A stretch of DNA of 64,000 nt from Akkermansia sp. Lineage in GTDB: Bacteria > Verrucomicrobiota > Verrucomicrobiia > Verrucomicrobiales > Akkermansiaceae. The translations under genes and the position numbers were made by a program. The notes below the pieces were generated by a model that searched no databases, was not told the origin of the DNA, and saw nothing but the letters and a program-made list of their open reading frames with translations. The stretch is from NCBI GenBank assembly GCA_017549485.1, contig JAFYUT010000027.1, positions 1 to 64,000 of the forward strand, in the 5' to 3' direction. Positions within the stretch are counted from its first letter, which is position 1; every line of letters begins with the position of its first letter. This document shows positions 43,787 to 52,187 of the stretch, in pieces.

Positions 43787-44521
43787 ATGCTCCACGGTTC
43801 TGTACATTCGGTAGAGTCATGCGGCACGGTAGACGGGCCGGGAATACGTTTTATTTTATTTTTGGCAGGGTGCAGTTTGCGCTGCCGCTATTGCCACAAC
43901 CCGGACACCTCATTCAAATGCAGTGGCAAAGAGCGCACGGTGGAGGATGTGATGACGGAAATCGGGCGCTATGCAGGTTTTGTCAAAGCGGCCGGGGGTG
44001 GTGTTACCATCTCAGGTGGCGACCCGCTTTTCCAACCGGAATTCACCAAAGCCATTTTGCAAGAATGCAAAAAACAAGGGTTACACACCTGTATCGACAC
44101 CTCGGGGCACCTGGGCGCACAAGCTGATGACGAACTACTGGCTGCCACCAATTTAGTGCTGCTGGACATCAAGTCTTGGGACCCGGAGCAGTACCGCAAG
44201 CTCACAGGGCAAGATTTACAGCCCACGTTGGATTTTGCCGAGCGTTTGGCAGCCCTTAAAAAGCCCGTATGGCTGCGCTATGTATTAGTACCGGGATGGA
44301 CAGACAACCTTGCCGACATTGAAAAACTGGCTCGCTATGCCCACGGCTTAGGCAACATAGAGCGTGTGGATGTACTGCCCTTCCACCAAATGGGCAAGTT
44401 CAAATGGGCAGAACTGGGGCTTACCTACTCTCTGGCCGATGTAGAGCCCCCCGAACCCGAGCTCACCCGTACGGTAAAAGATATCTTCCGCAACAACGGT
44501 TTTGCGGATTGTACCAAGTAA
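43787..44521 (+). CDS. pflA: Pyruvate formate-lyase activating enzyme (radical SAM)
   Basis: PflA uses S-adenosylmethionine and a [4Fe-4S] cluster to install the glycyl radical in pyruvate formate-lyase, an anaerobic route from pyruvate to acetyl-CoA and formate. The 244-residue product has the start VHSVESCGTVDGPGIRFILF, the cluster motif CSLRCRYC, the GGxxE-like region ISGGDPLFQ, IDTSGHLG and DVLPFHQMGKFKW. Length and motifs are normal. pflB is not adjacent, unlike the usual arrangement. It is monocistronic between the promoter at 43752 and the terminator at 44537. Confidence 0.93.
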   Translation: MLHGSVHSVESCGTVDGPGIRFILFLAGCSLRCRYCHNPDTSFKCSGKERTVEDVMTEIGRYAGFVKAAGGGVTISGGDPLFQPEFTKAILQECKKQGLHTCIDTSGHLGAQADDELLAATNLVLLDIKSWDPEQYRKLTGQDLQPTLDFAERLAALKKPVWLRYVLVPGWTDNLADIEKLARYAHGLGNIERVDVLPFHQMGKFKWAELGLTYSLADVEPPEPELTRTVKDIFRNNGFADCTK

Positions 44522-44536
44522 AGTTATCCGGATATC

Positions 44537-44586
44537 AAACAGCCCCGTGAGAAGTTTTCTCTCCGGGGCTGTTTCGTTATTTGAAG
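44537..44586. terminator. Bidirectional terminator
   Basis: AAACAGCCCCG (44537-44547) pairs with CGGGGCTGTTT (44574-44584), with an inner GAGAA/TTCTC stem, between convergent genes. Confidence 0.8.
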
Positions 44587-44607
44587 TTAATCAGCAAGCG
44601 CACGCTT

Positions 44608-45669
44608 TTATTTTGCCTGCGGCGGTGCAGGATGCACAATCCACAGCTGCAACTTGTAGCTCTTGCCCTCCCATTCAGCCATCACATCGCACACGTCATA
44701 CGACTCAGCAGAGCCGAAGCCGGGCTGCTCCAAGAGCGGGGAGTCTTGTTTCATGCACGCGGGCAGGTCATTCATAAGAGATTGGAGCACGACACCTTCA
44801 GGCAAGCGCCAAGCCGTTTCACGGGTAAGACCGGGGCCTCCGCTCAAGGCATGCTTTTTGAACGCCTCTTGCAAGATATTCTCCAACTGAATTTGAGCTT
44901 CGGGCGTGAGCTCACCCGGCATCACCACATCTTGAGCCGAAAAGCCGAGGGCTACCGCCAGCTCCGGGCTGCCGTAAAAATTGCATTCGCGGATGCGATC
45001 CGTAGCCATGTCCAGATACATCATCTCCCCTTCCTCCATACCCACGGCACGAAGCAAGGTATTCAAATCAGCATCGCCCATGGCAGACTGAGCCGGTGTA
45101 ATCCGCCAGCGCAAGGCCATATAGGGCTCTGCTGCGGCAGCGGCACTGCGGTCATCCACCACCCGAGAGAGCAACACCACCGCCTCGCGCATGGCAGCCA
45201 AATACTCACGCGCGGCGTTCAACTGAGCTTCGGAGGGGGCTTCGGCCATCTCCGGCGGCATCCCCATAGCCAAGGCCAATTCTACGGAGCCATAAAAAAA
45301 CACGCGACTAAGGCGGTCGCCGGCTTCTTTGGCAGCCGTCCAGTAATCCACGGATTGCTGCCCGGTCATCTCTTCATCCGGCAAGAGGTGAGCATCCCCG
45401 CCCACATTGACTACCAACATATTTTCATATACCGCATCAGCAGCGGCATCGGCAGATTCTTTGTCTGACACGCCCTCCAAAATACGGCATATATTACGCA
45501 AGGCCAAAGCCTTTTGGCGGTCTTCAAAGCTCACGGGTTTATCGGAGTTGTAAATGATACGCTGCGTTATTTTCACAGGGGCAGCATCAATGGAAAGCGC
45601 GGGCTCCTGCGCGTGGCCTTGGTAGGCAACAAGCATCGCCCCGGCAAACAAGATAAAGGATGTTTTCAT
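44608..45669 (-). CDS. Secreted protein with two copies of the YGS-motif domain
   Basis: A 353-residue protein with a signal peptide (MKTSFILFAGAMLVAYQGHA). It contains two repeats of the domain seen singly at 23014 and 25261: copy 1 has ESADAAADAVYENM and RVFFYGSVELALAMG, copy 2 has RSAAAAAEPYMALR and ECNFYGSPELAVALG, each pair about 60 residues apart. A C-terminal domain (about 260-353) ends in YKLQLWIVHP. The role is unknown. It closes a minus-strand run RidA, CoaC-like, 175-residue protein, this protein, with gaps of 20, 7 and 18 nt. Confidence 0.8.
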   Translation of the reverse strand: MKTSFILFAGAMLVAYQGHAQEPALSIDAAPVKITQRIIYNSDKPVSFEDRQKALALRNICRILEGVSDKESADAAADAVYENMLVVNVGGDAHLLPDEEMTGQQSVDYWTAAKEAGDRLSRVFFYGSVELALAMGMPPEMAEAPSEAQLNAAREYLAAMREAVVLLSRVVDDRSAAAAAEPYMALRWRITPAQSAMGDADLNTLLRAVGMEEGEMMYLDMATDRIRECNFYGSPELAVALGFSAQDVVMPGELTPEAQIQLENILQEAFKKHALSGGPGLTRETAWRLPEGVVLQSLMNDLPACMKQDSPLLEQPGFGSAESYDVCDVMAEWEGKSYKLQLWIVHPAPPQAK

Positions 45670-45687
45670 GATTGAGTATGGAATAAG

Positions 45688-46215
45688 TTAAAGCTCCACT
45701 CCTTGAGGCAAGGGGCGCAAAGCCGGTATAGAAGATTCAGCGGTGGGAACCCGGGCCGGGCAAGCGTCAATTTCATGAGCGGACGATGTATCGTAGCCGC
45801 TCTCGGGGATATTCTGCATGAGAATATCGTGTATTTTTTGATCACGCTCCGTCCGCAGTCCTTTACCCTGAACCACATCAGCCACGCGAGAGACGTCTTG
45901 TTGCAACTGTGCCTCAACCTGCGGGCCGAGTTCATCTATTTTTTTGACGGTTTCATCATATTTCTTGGCCTTATCACGCACGGCAGCGTGTTGCGAAGAA
46001 AGCTGTTTTTGTGCAGCCGCAGCACCTTTTTCATCCGTTATCTGCTTAATGGCCTCAACTAAAGCGGCTTTTTCAGCCACCGCATCGGGTTGGGCAGCAG
46101 GCTTTGCAACAGAAGTATCTGCCGCAACGGGCCGGCACCGCCCCGTACCGATGGAAATATCAGCCATGCACGGCATGGCAACTGCAACGAAAAGAGTAAG
46201 GTATAGGGTTTTCAT
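45688..46215 (-). CDS. Unknown secreted protein, partly coiled coil
   Basis: A 175-residue protein with a signal peptide (MKTLYLTLFVAVAMPCMA). Residues about 45-110 form a charged helix (ALVEAIKQITDEKGAAAAQKQL, VRDKAKKYDETVKKIDELG), suggesting a coiled coil; the C-terminus is Pro-rich with a few Cys. No family is recognised. It starts 7 nt after the CoaC-like gene and is followed by the two-domain YGS protein, with which it may be functionally linked because both are exported. Confidence 0.7.
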   Translation of the reverse strand: MKTLYLTLFVAVAMPCMADISIGTGRCRPVAADTSVAKPAAQPDAVAEKAALVEAIKQITDEKGAAAAQKQLSSQHAAVRDKAKKYDETVKKIDELGPQVEAQLQQDVSRVADVVQGKGLRTERDQKIHDILMQNIPESGYDTSSAHEIDACPARVPTAESSIPALRPLPQGVEL

Positions 46216-46222
46216 TGTTTGT

Positions 46223-46765
46223 TTATGGGGTCAGCGTGTGCAGAATTTCTTCCACAATGACATCCACGCTCACCAAGCGGCCCTGCCCCTCTGCCCCACA
46301 GGCAAGCATGCCGCTATCCTCGGGCCCGACGATGCGGTGATGCTCTCGAGCAGCAAGAATGGCAGCATTTTTCTGCGTGGCGGGGTGGGTCCACATGTTG
46401 CCGTTCATGGCAGGGAAAATCAGAACGGGAGCACGGTTTGCTAAATAAAGGCTTGTGAGAGCATTGGGGGCGAAGCCCTGAGCCATGCAAGCCATGGTAT
46501 TGGCAGAGGCCGGTACAATCGCCAGCACATCCGCCTTTTGCGCGAGGTCGATATGCACCGGCACCCAGCTGCCGGTTTCATCCTCAAAGGTGGTGATAAC
46601 CGGGTTGCGGGAGAGCGTCATGAGGGTAAGCGGTGTCACAAACTGCAAAGCGGTAGGGGTACACACACAGTGCACCTCATGCCCCAGTTTAACAAGCCGG
46701 GATGCAACATCTGCCGCCTTGTAAGCTGCTATAGAACCGCATACACCGAGAATAACCGTTGCCAT
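46223..46765 (-). CDS. Phosphopantothenoylcysteine decarboxylase-type flavoprotein (stand-alone CoaC)
   Basis: A 180-residue HFCD-family flavoprotein. It has the FMN-binding start ILGVCGSIAAYKAADVA, VPASANTMACMAQGFAPN, the substrate motif PAMNGNMW and the C-terminal SGMLACGAEGQGR loop containing the catalytic Cys. CoaC decarboxylates 4'-phosphopantothenoylcysteine in coenzyme A synthesis. In most bacteria it is fused to CoaB (about 400 residues total); here only the decarboxylase half is present and no CoaB lies next to it. Another HFCD decarboxylase role is possible. It follows ridA by 20 nt. Confidence 0.87.
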   Translation of the reverse strand: MATVILGVCGSIAAYKAADVASRLVKLGHEVHCVCTPTALQFVTPLTLMTLSRNPVITTFEDETGSWVPVHIDLAQKADVLAIVPASANTMACMAQGFAPNALTSLYLANRAPVLIFPAMNGNMWTHPATQKNAAILAAREHHRIVGPEDSGMLACGAEGQGRLVSVDVIVEEILHTLTP

Positions 46766-46785
46766 GGCGCTCTCCCAACCCTTAA

Positions 46786-47247
46786 TTAAGCTTCAATTTC
46801 AACAATCATGTTGATTTCAACAGCCACGCCGAGCGGCAAGCTCACCACACCCACGGCAGAGCGGGAGTGAGCAGCCTCCGGGCCGAAGAGGGCAACCAAC
46901 AAATCAGAAGCGCCGTTGAGCACCTTGGCCTGGTCCGTGAAATCGGGTGTGCAGTTTACAAAGCCGTTGATGGCGACAATCTTCTTCATCTTGTCAAAAC
47001 CACCCAGCTCAGCCTCAATAACGGCCAAACGATTCAGGATGGCAGCCTGAGCAGCTTTCTGTCCGTCTTCAATGCTGACGTCCTGACCAAGCTTGCCGAA
47101 GTAGGAGACATCACCGTTAATGGAGATACCACCGGACAGGTGCAGGTAATTACCGGTGCGGATGCAATTGACATAGGAACCTACGGGAGCGGGAGCCGGA
47201 TTAAGCTTGAGGCCCTTTTCTGCGAGTACTTCTGTATTGAGTTGCAT
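46786..47247 (-). CDS. RidA/YjgF/UK114-family protein
   Basis: RidA proteins hydrolyse reactive enamine/imine intermediates released by PLP enzymes. The 153-residue product is of the longer YjgF subtype, with NCIRTGNYLHLSGGISI, a DGQKAAQAAILNRLAVIEAE helix, KIVAINGFVNCTPDF, and ending in HSRSAVGVVSLPLGVAVEINMIVEI. The Arg of HSRSAVG corresponds to the conserved substrate-binding Arg. It is the first gene of a four-gene minus-strand run. Confidence 0.93.
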   Translation of the reverse strand: MQLNTEVLAEKGLKLNPAPAPVGSYVNCIRTGNYLHLSGGISINGDVSYFGKLGQDVSIEDGQKAAQAAILNRLAVIEAELGGFDKMKKIVAINGFVNCTPDFTDQAKVLNGASDLLVALFGPEAAHSRSAVGVVSLPLGVAVEINMIVEIEA

Positions 47248-47371
47248 AGTGGCAAATATATGTTGTTACATAGGCAGGATACACATTTTCCCATGCGTTT
47301 GCAAGGCATTTCCGATGCTTACCATCGCGAATTCGTATTTTTGCTTGATGCTGCTGTAAAAATATATTAGA

Positions 47372-49633
47372 ATGCGGGCAATGAAACGCAGATTTTTTAC
47401 AGGACTGATAATGGCATTATGCTGTGGTTGGATGAGCACTGCCGTGGCAGCGGAGCAGAAGCCGAACATCATCTTGGTATTGGTGGATGACATGGGGTGG
47501 GGTGACTTGGGGCTCAACCAGCCTGCGGAACATGCGGACACCCCGCGCATCAACACCCCGGTATTGGATAGACTTGCCACACAAGGTGCCCAGCTGCGCC
47601 GCCACTACACTTGTGCCCCGGTATGCGCCCCGGCACGCGCATCCCTCTTCACAGGCTTGCACCAAGGGCATGCCGAGGTGATACGCAACAACAGTTTTGA
47701 CGCCGCATTGGAGAACAGCCACACCTTGGGCAGTGTGCTGAAAGCAGCAGGCTACAGTACCGCGCTTATCGGTAAATGGGGCATCGGCGGTGGGCAAGAA
47801 AGCGGTGGCACGCCAAGCACCTGCCCCGCTTGGCCTACCAAGCGCGGATTTGACTTCTTCTTCGGTTACAACAACCACTTGGCCGGGCACCGCCACTACC
47901 CCAAAGAGGAGAGCAATGCCGACCCCGAAACTCACCGCAATGCCGTGTGGGATGGCGAGGAAATGATTACCGACAAGCTGGACGGCTGCTATTGCACGGA
48001 TTTGTTTACAGCACGTGCCAAGAAATGGATTATTGACCAAAAGAAAGCAGATAAAGATAAACCTTTCTTCCTTGCGCTGACGCATGTGGCCCCGCATGCC
48101 CGCTTGGGTATACCTGCAGGGGAATACCCCGCCGGCGGTGGCCTGAACGGCGGTGTACAGTGGCTGGGTGAGCCCGGCAAAATGATTAACACAGCCCGCC
48201 CCGACAGCTGGGACTCTTTCATACACCCCCAATACCGCAATGCTTGGCAAGAATATGCCCAAGCCCGCTACGGCAACAATGCCGGCCATAAGCTCATGAC
48301 CGCCCGCCGCCATGCAAGCATGATTACGCGTGTGGATGAATCTGTGGGTGATTTGGTGAAATTGTGTGAGGATTTGGGCATTGCCGACAACACCGTCATT
48401 ATCTTCACCAGTGATAACGGCTGCCATGACGAGCCCGGAGCCGTAGGCGGATTCAACGGGCACCCCGCCCCCGCACAAGACCCCTCATTCTTCCGCAGCT
48501 ATGGCAACCACGACGGCATCAAGCGCGATGTATTCGACGGCGGCCTGCGCGTACCCTGCCTTGTCTATGCCCCGGGCATCATCAAGAGCGGGTTGGTCAG
48601 CACCACGCCCACGCAGTTCCAAGACTGGATGGCCACCGTGTGTGACTTGGCCGATGTAGCCGTGCCCGCCCGTTGTGATGGGCGCTCTCTGCTGCCCCTG
48701 TTGCAGGGAGAAGACCAATTAAGCGATGACCCGCAGCGCGTGTTGTATGCGGAGTACGCCTTCGGTGGCGGCATGGCACAATACCGCGACTACACGGCTG
48801 ACAAGAAAGGCCGTGTGCGCGGCGAGCAGCAAGTGCTTATCTTCTTTGATAACCGCAGTAATCGCTGGCTCAAAGCCATTCGCACCGGCATCAAAACCGG
48901 GCAAGAGGCTTGGGAGCTTTTCGACACCGAGGCCGACCCGCACGAAAGCACCCCCCTGCCCGAGAGCAAGTGCCCGCAGATGCAGCAGCAGCTCAACGCC
49001 ATGGCGCTGTGGAACCGCCGTGCGTACGATTACCACCGCGACCCGCAGGCTCCGCAGCGACGCAACTCTTGCGGCGGATTCCGCAGCTATGATATGAACC
49101 TTGTACCGGCGGTTGCAGGGTTGCAAGCCTCAGGTGTGCACGGCTTGAACATGCAGCAGGTAAAAGCCACCGCACCGTGGGCCCCGGCAGCCTCTGAAAT
49201 GCCGGCAGATACCCCCTCAACAATCGCTCAGCCCAACAGCACAACATTGCCGGCCGGCACCATTACCACGTTCACCGGCTACATTGACGTGCCGAATGAC
49301 GGCAACCACTGGCACTTCTACCTCACTCTCAGCGAGGTACCGGGCACCAAAGCTTTTGTGAAGCTGCACAATTTCAACCTGATTGATGCCGATTTCAACT
49401 ACGTGCCCGGCAGCACGGCCACCGAGAGCTCTGCCGCCAACACCGTAGAAGTGGATGCCTCCCGTACGGGTAAGAAAGGTATCCCCCTCAAAGCCGGCAA
49501 ACACCCCATCACCATCACCGTGGTGCAAGGTGAAAGCGCTGACGGCACGCTCAAGCTGGAGTGGAACCGTGGCCCGCAAAACGGCAAGCAGACACCGCGA
49601 GAACTCATACCGGCAGAGCGTTTTATACGTTAA
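47372..49633 (+). CDS. Secreted arylsulfatase-family sulfatase
   Basis: A 753-residue sulfatase with a signal peptide (KRRFFTGLIMALCCGWMSTAVAA). The N-terminal metal-binding NIILVLVDDMGWGDLG and the signature CAPVCAPARASLFTG, where Cys85 of C-A-P-A-R would become formylglycine, are intact, as is IIFTSDNG. Beyond about residue 540 a beta-sandwich domain follows (GTITTFTGYIDVPNDGNHWHF, GIPLKAGKHPITITVVQG), of PA14-like type. Probable substrates are sulfated mucin or glycosaminoglycan sugars. ATG at 47381 is an alternative start. No anaerobic sulfatase-maturating enzyme is in the window. Confidence 0.92.
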   Translation: MRAMKRRFFTGLIMALCCGWMSTAVAAEQKPNIILVLVDDMGWGDLGLNQPAEHADTPRINTPVLDRLATQGAQLRRHYTCAPVCAPARASLFTGLHQGHAEVIRNNSFDAALENSHTLGSVLKAAGYSTALIGKWGIGGGQESGGTPSTCPAWPTKRGFDFFFGYNNHLAGHRHYPKEESNADPETHRNAVWDGEEMITDKLDGCYCTDLFTARAKKWIIDQKKADKDKPFFLALTHVAPHARLGIPAGEYPAGGGLNGGVQWLGEPGKMINTARPDSWDSFIHPQYRNAWQEYAQARYGNNAGHKLMTARRHASMITRVDESVGDLVKLCEDLGIADNTVIIFTSDNGCHDEPGAVGGFNGHPAPAQDPSFFRSYGNHDGIKRDVFDGGLRVPCLVYAPGIIKSGLVSTTPTQFQDWMATVCDLADVAVPARCDGRSLLPLLQGEDQLSDDPQRVLYAEYAFGGGMAQYRDYTADKKGRVRGEQQVLIFFDNRSNRWLKAIRTGIKTGQEAWELFDTEADPHESTPLPESKCPQMQQQLNAMALWNRRAYDYHRDPQAPQRRNSCGGFRSYDMNLVPAVAGLQASGVHGLNMQQVKATAPWAPAASEMPADTPSTIAQPNSTTLPAGTITTFTGYIDVPNDGNHWHFYLTLSEVPGTKAFVKLHNFNLIDADFNYVPGSTATESSAANTVEVDASRTGKKGIPLKAGKHPITITVVQGESADGTLKLEWNRGPQNGKQTPRELIPAERFIR

Positions 49634-49666
49634 AAACAACCACAGGCGCTCTACACACACAACAAA

Positions 49667-50647
49667 ATGACAACTAGCATGACATACAGACGATGCGGAC
49701 GCAGCGGCATTCTGCTGCCGGAGATTTCACTGGGGCTCTGGCACAACTTCGGCGCAAACGCCGATACCAATGACTGCCGCGCCATGATAGCCCGCGCTAT
49801 GGAGCTGGGCGTATGCCACTTTGACCTGGCTGACAACTACGGCCCGCCCCCCGGCAGTGCCGAGGAATGTTTCGGGCACCTGATGAAGCAAGAGTTTGCC
49901 GGGCTGCGCGATGAGATGTTCATCTCTACCAAGGCGGGGCACTTGATGTGGCCCGGCGTATATGGGGATTGGGGCTCACGCAAGCACCTCATATCCGGAC
50001 TCAACCAAAGTCTGCGCCGCATGCAGTTGGATTATGTGGATGTGTTTTACCACCACCGCCCCGACCCCAACACCCCGCTTGAGGAAACAATCGGGGCGTT
50101 AGTAGATATCGTACGCAGTGGCAAAGCTCTCTATATCGGGCTTTCCAAATACCCGCCGCAGCTCTTCAAACAGGCCTGCGCTATGTTGAAAGAAGAGAAA
50201 GTACCCTGCCTGCTGCACCAGTTCCGCTACAACCTGCTGGATCGCGCTTGCGAGGCCGAAACCCTGCCTACGGTGGCAGAGCAGCAAACAGGCAGCATCG
50301 TATTCTCCCCCTTGGCACAGGGCATGCTCACGGGCAAATACTTGGGCAACACGCTGCCGGCGGTATCACGCGCGGCAGACACCAGCTCGGTATTCCTCAA
50401 TGAAGAGAAAGTACAGGCAGATATGGAGAGAGTGCAGCACTTACAACATGTGGCGGATGCCGCCGGGCTTTCACTCACCCAATTGGCCTTGCGCTGGCTG
50501 TTGAGACGCCGGGAGGTAACATCGGTACTCATCGGGGCGCGCACCGTGCAACAGCTGGAGCAATGCGCCGCCGCTGCAGGGCAAGCACCGCTGCCGGCAG
50601 AGGTATTAGCGGCCATAGATGCCTTAACGCTCCCGGGTATGCCATAA
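49667..50647 (+). CDS. Aldo/keto reductase, YghZ-like
   Basis: A 326-residue NADPH-dependent aldo/keto reductase of the AKR14 (YghZ, L-glyceraldehyde-3-phosphate reductase) type. The TIM-barrel tetrad is visible: Asp and Tyr in FDLADNYGP, Lys in STKAGH, His in VFYHHRPDP. The segment GSAEECFGHLMKQEF and the loop MWPGVYGDWGSRKHLISGLNQSLRRM match YghZ closely. It begins 33 nt after the sulfatase stop and may be co-transcribed. The physiological substrate is unknown. Confidence 0.9.
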   Translation: MTTSMTYRRCGRSGILLPEISLGLWHNFGANADTNDCRAMIARAMELGVCHFDLADNYGPPPGSAEECFGHLMKQEFAGLRDEMFISTKAGHLMWPGVYGDWGSRKHLISGLNQSLRRMQLDYVDVFYHHRPDPNTPLEETIGALVDIVRSGKALYIGLSKYPPQLFKQACAMLKEEKVPCLLHQFRYNLLDRACEAETLPTVAEQQTGSIVFSPLAQGMLTGKYLGNTLPAVSRAADTSSVFLNEEKVQADMERVQHLQHVADAAGLSLTQLALRWLLRRREVTSVLIGARTVQQLEQCAAAAGQAPLPAEVLAAIDALTLPGMP

Positions 50648-50755
50648 CCCCATAAAATAACCTCTATACAGCCGGCAAACCTCACTCTATTCACGGCAGA
50701 CGCCCCCCGCAATGAACATTCAGGCTGCGTTTGCCGCAAATAGAGTGTTTTGCGT

Positions 50756-50784
50756 TTGACATTCAAGCGCATTTGTGTTTTAAT
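50756..50784 (+). promoter_or_regulatory. Predicted promoter of the YczE-like gene
   Basis: Consensus TTGACA at 50756 and TTTAAT at 50779, spacing 17 nt; about 58 nt leader to the ATG at 50849. Confidence 0.7.
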
Positions 50785-50848
50785 GGGGCGAGCAGCAATA
50801 GCTCGAGATAGCTCTCTCCGTCTCACACCATCTCTACATATAATCAAC

Positions 50849-51565
50849 ATGGAAACATCTCGCTCCGTCAAAGAACTGTTTTTACGTTTCTGCCTGATGC
50901 TGGCAGGCCTGTATATACTGGCACAAGGCATTGCATTTACAGTAATTGCAAACTTGGGAACAGATGCCATCACCAGTCCGGCGTTGGTTACTCATATTTT
51001 TTCCACCCAAGCAGGGGTTGAGTTTTTCACCGTGGGCCGCACCCTGATATGCATACACATATTGCTGGTGTTTCTGCAAATTGCGATATTGCGCAGCCAA
51101 TATAAGCCCGTACAACTTTTGCAGATTGCCATGGGTCTGCTGCTGGGCTTGATGCTGGATGGTTGCATGAGCTATACCTCTTTGCTTCCCGTACCGAACT
51201 ATGCCGCAGCCATCGGCTACACCATCTTAGCATGCTTTGTCTCTGCATTCGGTATTTTCACTTACGTGAAAGCCGATATGGTACCGTTATCAGCAGAGGG
51301 CTTGTGCTTGGCCCTCAGCAAAAGATTCGGGTGGAATTTCAGCCGCGTAAAAGTAAGCGTAGATTGCGCCATGATTGCTTTGGCTGTTGTAGCATCTCTG
51401 ATTCTCTTCGGCGAGGTAGTAGGTGTACGAGAGGGCTCCCTCATCTGCGCCGCCTCTATAGGTTTCATTATCGGAGCCTATTTCCGATTCTTCCCGTATT
51501 GGGACAAACTTATTGAACGCAGCCGAGGTATCAAAACCGACTCTGATACCACCCATTCAGCCTGA
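50849..51565 (+). CDS. YczE/YitT-like integral membrane protein
   Basis: A 238-residue protein with about six membrane helices. It opens FCLMLAGLYILAQGIAFTVIANLGTDAITSP, shown here in part as the AQGIAFTVIANLGTDAI block that is typical of YczE/DUF6198-type membrane proteins; RVKVSVDCAMIALAVVASL also matches. The function of this family is unknown, though some members are thought to be transporters. From the ATG at 50849 the protein begins with a short hydrophilic METSRSVKE; the longer frame from 50750 includes the promoter and is not used. hpt starts 30 nt downstream. Confidence 0.82.
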   Translation: METSRSVKELFLRFCLMLAGLYILAQGIAFTVIANLGTDAITSPALVTHIFSTQAGVEFFTVGRTLICIHILLVFLQIAILRSQYKPVQLLQIAMGLLLGLMLDGCMSYTSLLPVPNYAAAIGYTILACFVSAFGIFTYVKADMVPLSAEGLCLALSKRFGWNFSRVKVSVDCAMIALAVVASLILFGEVVGVREGSLICAASIGFIIGAYFRFFPYWDKLIERSRGIKTDSDTTHSA

Positions 51566-51595
51566 TAAGATTTAAACAACCGCCATTCTACTTAC

Positions 51596-52105
51596 ATGGA
51601 ACTTCACACACTTTACACGGAAGAACAGGTAGCCGAGGCCGTACACCGCGTAGCCAAAGACATTAAGCAGCGCTTCGGTGACACAGAACCTGTGATTGCC
51701 CTTTGCTTGCTCAACGGCGCCATCTGGTATGCAGCCGATTTGCTGCGCTGCCTGCCCTGTAATTTTGAGTTACAAACCATCCGTATTTCCAGCTACGAAG
51801 GCACCGACAGCACGGGCAAATTAAAATGGCACAGCGCCCTGCCTGATTGTAAGGGTAAAAAAGTACTGGTGATTGATGACGTGCTGGATACCGGCCTTAC
51901 CATGAAAGAGGTGTGTAACACCTTGCGTGAAAACGGCGCATCTATGGTAGCCAGCACCGTTGCCGTTACCAAGACCGGCCGCCGCGAACATGATTGCGAG
52001 GCCGACTTCTGCGCCCTGCACTGCGATGATTACTTCTTGGTAGGCTACGGGTTGGATTATAACGGTAAATACCGCAACCTGCCCTTCATCGGCTACTTGG
52101 CCTGA
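51596..52105 (+). CDS. hpt: Hypoxanthine phosphoribosyltransferase
   Basis: A 169-residue purine salvage enzyme converting hypoxanthine or guanine plus PRPP to IMP or GMP. It has the VIALCLLNGAIWYAADLLR segment, the flexible loop region ISSYEGTDSTG, the PRPP-binding motif VLVIDDVLDTGLT (about 92-104) and the base-binding YFLVGYGLDYNGKYRNLPFIG C-terminal region. Length is typical. It probably shares the transcript of the YczE-like gene and ends at the terminator at 52130. Confidence 0.93.
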   Translation: MELHTLYTEEQVAEAVHRVAKDIKQRFGDTEPVIALCLLNGAIWYAADLLRCLPCNFELQTIRISSYEGTDSTGKLKWHSALPDCKGKKVLVIDDVLDTGLTMKEVCNTLRENGASMVASTVAVTKTGRREHDCEADFCALHCDDYFLVGYGLDYNGKYRNLPFIGYLA

Positions 52106-52129
52106 TAGCCAGCAACAACAGTTCAATGA

Positions 52130-52162
52130 AAAAGCCAACCGAATCAATCGGTTGGCTTTTTT
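52130..52162. terminator. Bidirectional terminator
   Basis: AAAGCCAACCGA (52131-52142) and TCGGTTGGCTTT (52148-52159), a perfect 12-bp stem with A and T tracts on both sides, between hpt and infC. Confidence 0.9.
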
Positions 52163-52187
52163 GGTTGAATCAGTATCAGAGAAAGGA

